Notes under the pieces: model-generated
The model's database searches: none
Seen by the model: only the letters and a program-made list of their open reading frames with translations
What the model was told of the DNA's origin: nothing
Assembly: GCA_963921825.1 (NCBI GenBank)
Contig: OY997596.1
Location: 10,483,001-10,547,000, forward strand
Reading direction: 5' to 3'
Source: Erodium maritimum
Lineage: Eukaryota > Streptophyta > Magnoliopsida > Geraniales > Geraniaceae
DNA: 64,000 bases
Part shown: positions 58,144 through 64,000 of the stretch, in pieces
Layout of the letters: each line of letters begins with the position of its first letter
How positions within the stretch are numbered: the stretch's first letter is position 1
Translations under genes and position numbers: made by a program

Positions 58144-60258
58144 TCAACTTGGGCTTGAAGGAAAAAGGGGGGGGGGGGGGATATTTGAATTAATGTTGCC
58201 TAATTCACCATCACTATTTATAGTGTTCAGACCAAGTGGACCCAATGAACCAACATTCCCATCCATGTCAGCTCCCATAAATGATTCATTTTCCCAAGTC
58301 TGCAAATTCTCCATGCTTAATAAATGCTTGTCACCTTGGATTGTACTTGTGGAGGGATTTACAGCTTGCTGATTGAGAAGTATGCTGAGGGCATCACTTT
58401 GTGACTGGGAAGGGCATGAAACTGAGTGAATTGGAATAGTAGAAACCTCATTTCTTTCAGCATCACTTTGTAACTGGGAAGGTAATGTAGCTGAGAGGAT
58501 TGGAACAGTAGCATCCTCAGTTCCTTCAGTTTCAGAATTGACCACTATTTGTATTTCAGCAACTGTAGGAATTTGAGTGCCAGATAGAGATGTTGGTGCT
58601 GAACCAAGAACTTCGTCACCTACCAACTCTTTTGAGAGGACATCCACAACAGGATCCAACTTGTCCTTGTCTTCCAACTAAATAATAACTTCCTCATCCA
58701 CCAACTGAAGAGGATATGAACCTCCTTTCTCCACCTCAATAACTTCTTCACCCACCAACATAATCGAATCCAAATTAATTCTCTCAACCTGATTCTGAAC
58801 ATTCAAAGTGTCTGCACAAGTCTCCAAAGCTAATAAATGCTCATCATTTGTATCTCTCATGAGATGTGCTACTGATTTTAGAATTTCAGAGCAATCATTT
58901 TGAGTATCCAAGCCAGCAGAAGGAGAAAGAAGATGGTCCTGATCAGAGAAGCTACTTGAACTTACGGAATCTACAATCTGACCATTAGATGAATGTATAG
59001 CAGGCATAGCTGTGGCTAACACAGAGGATACCCATAGAGTAAAGCTTGAGTTTCCCAGAGTGATCTAAACTTCTTCTGAGATTGGCTTCAAGCAATTAGT
59101 ATGGATCAAAACATAGGCAATATCAATCTCTTTAGCATTTTTAGAAATGGGATGAGTGAACAAGATATTTCCAAAATTTACTACTGCAGCTTGGAAAGTC
59201 TCCTCACTCTAACCATGAAAGGGAATCCCTTGGATGGCAGGCCAGACATATCTTCCACCCTTTAGACAGAGAGCAGTGGAGGAAGGGATATAAGTCAACC
59301 AATCTTGAAGCCATGTACACCCATCAGACAACAGCTCTTTGTGAAAATCTTCATCATGATAGTGGACCAAAACTACCTTATTCCCAAGAGATTTTAGCAT
59401 TATCTCTGAGACCCCTTGAAATGCAATCTCTCTCTGGATTGCCTCAACACTAATGTTCAGGTGTGAAATTGCTAGATGAGAGTGTTGTAACACATCAGAA
59501 TGGGCAGCAACTATTGAACCTTTGTGCAAGAAATCCTCATAATTCCTAGTATTGGATCCAAGAGGCTTATCTTTGTTTGGAGGATTTGCTTTCTTCCAAA
59601 ATGCAGCAGGTGGATGGACTGGAAGCTTTGAGTTATTTCTATTCCAAGCTTTGGAGACAAAAAGCTTATGCTTTGAAAAAACAGCTCCATTGAAATTAAA
59701 GATGGCTTTTTGGAGATTATCCATGGAATCAAAGTAGACAAATCCATACCAGAGCCCTTTCAGATTTGGTCTGTGTGCCACCAATGATTTGTAATAACCT
59801 TTTTGTTTATGGAATGTATTTTGAAGCCAAGTTGCATTTGCCTGTGCTGGCAAATTTTTAACATATGCAACATGATATTGCATACCAGTTGTTGGTAGAA
59901 CGGCTTTGCCTTGTGTATGATCCTGATAGAGATTTCCAAGAGTCCTTGAAGGCCTAGCTCTTGGAGAGGAAGAAGTAAGATCAGTGTCTGAATCAAGTGG
60001 TTGAAAGAATTTATCATAAAACATCTTTTGGCCATGTAGCAGCTTGGTATGTCCTCCTGGTGAGTACTCTTGCGTCTTGTCTGAGGAGGATGATGAACCA
60101 TAATTCTTGCTTGCCTTTGTTTTGATAAGTTTCTTCTTAACAAATTCAAAACCAGGAGGAGGTCCAATAGAAGAGGAGGAGGTGTTCTTGAGATGAGAAT
60201 GCACTCCTACTAATTGACCAGTATGATCCCCAGAGAGCTCTTCAACAGTTAAACCCAT
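58144..60258 (-). pseudogene. LINE ORF1 with RRM, three in-frame TAG stops
   Basis: One frame of about 705 codons runs from MGLTVEELSGDH to a TGA near 58144, cut by TAG at 59209-59211, 59065-59067 and 58678-58680 and with no frameshift. An RNA-recognition motif lies at about residues 125-205 (RNP2-like VAYVKNL, RNP1-like LWYGFVYF). It is followed by a gag-type middle domain (WLQDWLTYIPSSTALCLKGG). The C-terminal part is acidic and Ser/Thr-rich, and a run of 14 C on the coding strand lies near 58167-58180. Such ORF1 proteins coat LINE RNA. Confidence 0.85.
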
Positions 60259-60519
60259 TGGGACTTAAAACAGAGTAGAAGAAGTCAACAGCAACGCTAG
60301 AAGAAGAATGAAGCTTAGAACAATGGTGGTCCGAAGTCCTAGTGTGGACAACCAGGACACTACAGTATAAACCAGCTACTGATGCAGCTATAGAAGAAGA
60401 AGAACACCAATGATTGTCTGAGAAAAAGTTGAAGAACAAATGAAGATGTTGCAGATGCTACAGTGTTGCTACAGTGTTGGTTGAGAGAGTTCTCAATGAT
60501 CCCCAGGGAGACTTTTGTT

Positions 60520-61671
60520 GATCATCGACTTTAATAACCTTATTGAATATATGTGTTTACTCATATGATTTGTCCACCACTAGTTTATTACTTATCAACT
60601 TTTTTACTAGAGGTAACACTCTTGAATTTCAAAACGTGGCATCGAGTTTTTTTTTTCCGAAAAGGCACCGAGTTACAACATACATAATGTATCCATTATT
60701 AAATAAAAATAATAATTTGTTTGATTTACGGGAAAAAACTATGAGGGAATTTTAATGTTTTATTTTCCATTACACGTTCAATGTTGAACCAATTTGACGG
60801 TTATTATCAAACACTTTTTGGGAACAATTGGTTCTCTCTGGTCACAAGACCTAACCGTCATCACAAAGCCTTCGAATGATCTTCTCCATGCAATTGAAAA
60901 AGAAGGTAATCTTCATCCAAACCCTTTCAAGCTCTCTCTCCCTCTATTAGAAGCATCAACAACTCTGTTTCTCCACGAATCTTTCACTCAAGTAGATTAT
61001 ATCGCTTCTCCGTCTACCATCATAGTCAATCCAGTGCTCCTGTTGACGACTAGATATCAAGTCATGCCCATGACCCATCAACAGTGTTTATGCGACCCCA
61101 ACGAGCTAGACAGAAAGAAAATCGGCCTTCTCCTCTGCCTCCTACGCTAAATCCGCCTTCTAAGCTGCTTTGGCCGCCTCCGATTTCATCTCCATCACCG
61201 CCTCTACCCCAGCGCCACCGTCCTCCAATCTGTCATCCCGTCCATCACTACCACCACAATAGGTCATCTCATCCCCGCGGTTTCCTCTACAACAATGACC
61301 ATGGTTTTATTCGCAGCCGGCTCTAGCTCCCCATGAAGAAATTGCCTTTCCCCTTCGCCAATCCATATACCACCAGCAGCACAACCGCTTCCGACTCCTG
61401 CGTCACCGCCTCAACAACCATAAATGTTGCAGCCTTTGTCGCCACCAGCGTCGCCACCACCACCTCATTCATCACCATAGTCGTTATTTTCCTTGCATCC
61501 TCAGCCACCAAAATTTCCACCGCCACGTCCTCTTTCTTCACCAGAGTCGCTGCCTCCGCCTCCTACGCCGCCTCTACCGCATGTCTACTACTTCAATCGA
61601 CTACCAATTACTCGAGACCATAGAAGGCTCGACCCTTAATCAGGCGCCAAGACCGTGGTGCATCCGGTCAA
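60520..61671. other. Gap with Pro/Ser-rich frames, no firm gene
   Basis: The first 270 bases are AT-rich, then the sequence is C-rich on the plus strand. Several short frames are rich in Pro, Ser, His or Ala/Thr depending on frame, which is what low-complexity CCN/CAN sequence gives. No domain is recognised. It could be the decayed 5' part of the RRM-type element to the right or a captured fragment. Confidence 0.3.
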
Positions 61672-62390
61672 TCAAGGATTCCGCATAAAGACCAAAACTT
61701 CTGAAACAAAGCTTTGTTTCTTGGTAGTAAAAACAGAGCTTGTGCTTTGTTTTTCACAACCAATCGATGAAGCTTTCCACGGGGTCCTACATCCAGCAGT
61801 GGCAACAAAAAGCATATGTCCGTTAATTTTGTAGTCATTTAGACCTTCAATTTCCTGATCCATATCAACCTTGGAATCAAACCGAATGAATCTGAAATAT
61901 CGACCTTTACGGTTCGGCCGTTTGAGAACACATACGGATACGATCTTTCCAAAAGGACTGAAGACATTTCGAGTCCAATTAGCCAACGACTCGAACGAAA
62001 GGTTGCTCACGAACACTTCATCCTCCACTATCCTTTTTTTGAACTTCCCAAATTACCCTTCCTCCCTAAACAGTTCCGACTCCTCGTTGTCAAAGAAACC
62101 TACGTTGGTTTCATTGAAACATTCAGATCGGAAGGGAAGGACCTAGCTCCATCAGACGGGCCAACCTTCTGAGGCTCTACGCTTGACTTGGCCAGAGCAG
62201 GTTCGACCTTTGACTTAACCGGAGCAGGTTCAACCCTCCTCTTCGGTGTACCAGACCCAGTCGCCATACTCCTCAATCTGGTCGGAGTTACCTTGGTAAG
62301 GCGAGAAACAATCGTACAATAAGATTCATAGGACGATATCAACACCGAATAAAAGGCCGAGAAGGAGAGAGGTTGCGCCGAGGCTTTCAT
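61672..62390 (-). pseudogene. RRM-containing LINE ORF1 fragment
   Basis: The minus-strand start MKASAQPLSFSAFYSVLISS leads to a Lys/Pro/Glu-rich linker with three similar repeats (VEPAPVKSK, VEPALAKSS, VEPQKVGP). After a frameshift and stop, an RRM follows, with RNP2-like VFVSNLSF and RNP1-like GRYFRFIRF at about 61870-62025. The RRM style matches LINE ORF1 proteins, but a broken copy of a cellular RRM gene is possible. No EN or RT follows. Confidence 0.5.
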
Positions 62391-62399
62391 GGCTCACTC

Positions 62400-63282
62400 G
62401 TATCCTCGCTGCTTCTTGATGTCGAGAAAATGTTATATCCCAGTTGCCGAGCTCCTTCCAACCAATATCACTAGTATGCTCATAAAGTTAAGGTTCCGGG
62501 GAATATCTGCTTCTTTTGAAGATTATTGAAATTGCAAAAACAGCTAACTACTAGCAACTACTACTAACTCGTGGTTTATCACTACCGAGTTAGAGGTAAC
62601 AGCTAGTGGTTTGACAAAGAGAGAAAGTGAAAAAATACTCTAACTACTAGTGGTTACCACTAGCTATTGCTTTACATTACCGGCATATGTTGTCCGGTGG
62701 GAGCTGCTAAGTAACTAAGGCCGATAACTCTCTATCATGCTGATTCTTCAGAGTTTCTTTTCGTATGAAAACAAATCCCGCTACGGTTTCAAATGAAGAA
62801 AGCTCATTACAATGATGCTTCCAACTCTGTTCATTCCCATACCTAATTTCGAAGTATAGAACCCTTCTACAGGCACTATGTATATGTACTCTACTCTATG
62901 AGTGGATCAAATGCTTATGATTTCTTGCCCATCAAGCAAATAGTTGATCCAAGTAAACCATATATTTCTCTCCTCTCACATCTACAGTATCAGTATGCAA
63001 GTTTACATGATACAACAAGCATGTATATCAGTATATGTTCATGAAAATTTTATCCGAACCTGTTCAAATGCAAAGCTTGTAAGTTCATCACTGGATATAT
63101 TCAAACAAGTTAGCTTTACTCAGAATTGATTCCATCTCTTGATCACATTTAACATACAAATTGAAACTACAACATGTTCTTTAAGTTTGATAAAGTAAAG
63201 CTATCCATGTTATTTTCGTATCAACCAACATAAATATACAACACATAGAGGAAGTAACAGTTGAGACACTTTCAACCAAGAA
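62400..63282. other. Intergenic and 3' flank of the RAB5-like gene
   Basis: AT-rich sequence with repeats of the word CTAACTACTA (about 62540-62660), otherwise featureless. The right end (63000-63282) probably holds the 3' UTR of the small GTPase gene on the minus strand. Confidence 0.45.
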
Positions 63283-63927
63283 TCAGCAACACAATCCTTT
63301 TCTTCTTCTATCTTTTGTTTCTCTGATGAGATGTATCCCCTTTGGCCTTGCAGGACAAGCCCCTACCAGTCTTATTGCTATCAAAAAAACATGCAAGAGA
63401 ATTGTAACTTCTGCCAAAGCATAGAAGATACAAAATGGATACCATGAATGAATTTACCTATTTCATAGAAAAGCTCATTAACATTCTGCGCGGTTTTCGC
63501 AGATGTTTCAACGAAGAGCATCCCGTTTTCTTGAGCATATTGCTCCCCCTCCTACAGTATATATAGATCGTTCATCGGTATTTACAGTGACTATGTATGA
63601 ACATGACAGAACTAAGAGAAGATCAAACTGTTACCTCAGGTCGAACCTCTCTCCTTGCTTCCAGGTCAGCCTTGTTAGCCACCAAAGCCATTACAGCGTT
63701 CGTATTTCCTATATGTAGTGTTTTGGATCAGTTGAGGTTAGTGTCAATGCAGATTTGTCAGAGTGAATCATGGAACATGTAAGAAAAGCAATGAATAATG
63801 AATAATGAACAAGAAACTTGCATTGTTAGGAAGGCATGTTGAGGTAAATAAGTTTATGCATCAAGGATATAACCTCACCTTGTCTTCGCAGCTCTTCAAC
63901 CCATTTTTTGGCTCGCGTAAATGTATC
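63283..63927 (-). CDS. RAB5-like (RABF group) small GTPase, 3' half
   Basis: Four exons (63927-63879, 63708-63635, 63551-63458, 63377-63283) with GT-AG borders give the last 103 residues. The gene runs off the right edge. The sequence has [17 protein letters not shown], the guanine-binding NKAD motif ([15 protein letters not shown]) and ETSAK ([20 protein letters not shown]). This pattern fits the RAB5 group that controls endosome fusion. The protein ends ...RRRKGLCC, a CC prenylation site. The tail between EIA and CC is basic and unlike the Pro-rich RAB5 tail I know, so a divergent RABF member or a mis-chosen last exon is possible. Switch regions and the P-loop are outside the window. Confidence 0.82.
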
Positions 63928-64000
63928 CTGAAGACAAGAAGATGATCAATTCACCTTAGCAAAGCATGAGAATTATTAGAGGACCTACTCAACTAAAAGC

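Larger units (their letters stand above)
53231..60507 (-). mobile_element. Near full-length LINE (7.3 kb), 12-bp duplication
   Basis: GAGACTTTTGTT lies on both sides (53219-53230 and 60508-60519). On the minus strand the element runs from a 250-bp leader through ORF1 (60258-58144) and ORF2 (57741-54446) to a 3' UTR of about 1.2 kb ending TTTGCCGATAAAAAA, the usual plant L1-type tail. Both frames are interrupted by stops and a few frameshifts, so this copy is inactive. The size and retained 5' leader suggest it inserted as a full-length or nearly full-length copy. Confidence 0.9.

Noticed and set aside
1-64000. CRISPR arrays, bacterial operons, ribosomal RNA
   Set aside because: No regularly spaced direct repeats, no Shine-Dalgarno-led polycistrons and no rRNA sequence; introns and plant gene families show a nuclear plant genome.

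Overview
This is nuclear DNA from a dicot plant. The genes are split by GT-AG introns and belong to plant families. The space between them is full of nested transposons: LTR elements, LINEs, PIF/Harbinger elements, Mutator-like elements and MITEs. The species cannot be told from the sequence, and I recognise no bacterial, viral or CRISPR feature.

The left third (3-20 kb) is the gene-dense part. It holds a SULTR3-type anion transporter (+ strand, 12 exons), MFP1 (a thylakoid coiled-coil protein, - strand), an FCS-like zinc finger protein (- strand) and a P-type PPR protein (- strand). From memory, the transporter, MFP1 and PPR genes match the neighbouring Arabidopsis genes At3g15990 (SULTR3;4), At3g16000 (MFP1) and At3g16010 (PPR). 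If so, this is a conserved block into which the FLZ gene, a solo LTR and MITEs have been added.

From 20.5 to 34 kb lies a transposon graveyard. A gene-capturing Mutator-like element carries a broken piece of DAHP synthase just upstream of the PPR gene. It is followed by a Copia element that lacks its gag, inserted into older gag-like debris, and then by more decayed gag/ORF1-like frames.

From 34 to 48 kb there are three host genes: an OVATE family protein (- strand), a GET2/CAML-type membrane protein of the tail-anchored protein insertion pathway (+ strand), and a small conserved plant protein of unknown role (- strand). Between them are a 523-bp solo LTR with a perfect 5-bp target duplication, a second Mutator-like element related to the first, a LINE ORF1 remnant and a 5'-truncated LINE with a perfect 12-bp duplication.

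From 48 to 60.5 kb sit two PIF/Harbinger relatives (a third is at 0.7-2.95 kb) and a near full-length 7.3-kb LINE. The Harbinger elements share GAGCATGTACAA-type ends and TAA/TTA duplications. They encode only the Myb-like accessory protein, not a transposase. The shortest contains a tRNA-like sequence with an apparent UUA anticodon. The window ends with an RRM-type LINE ORF1 fragment and the 3' half of a RAB5-like small GTPase gene (- strand).

The host genes do not form a functional cluster. The main story is how transposons have built and broken this interval. No clearly new biological system was found. The best leads are the Myb-only Harbinger family, the tRNA-like insert, the two related gene-capturing elements and the excess of TAG stops in the LINE.
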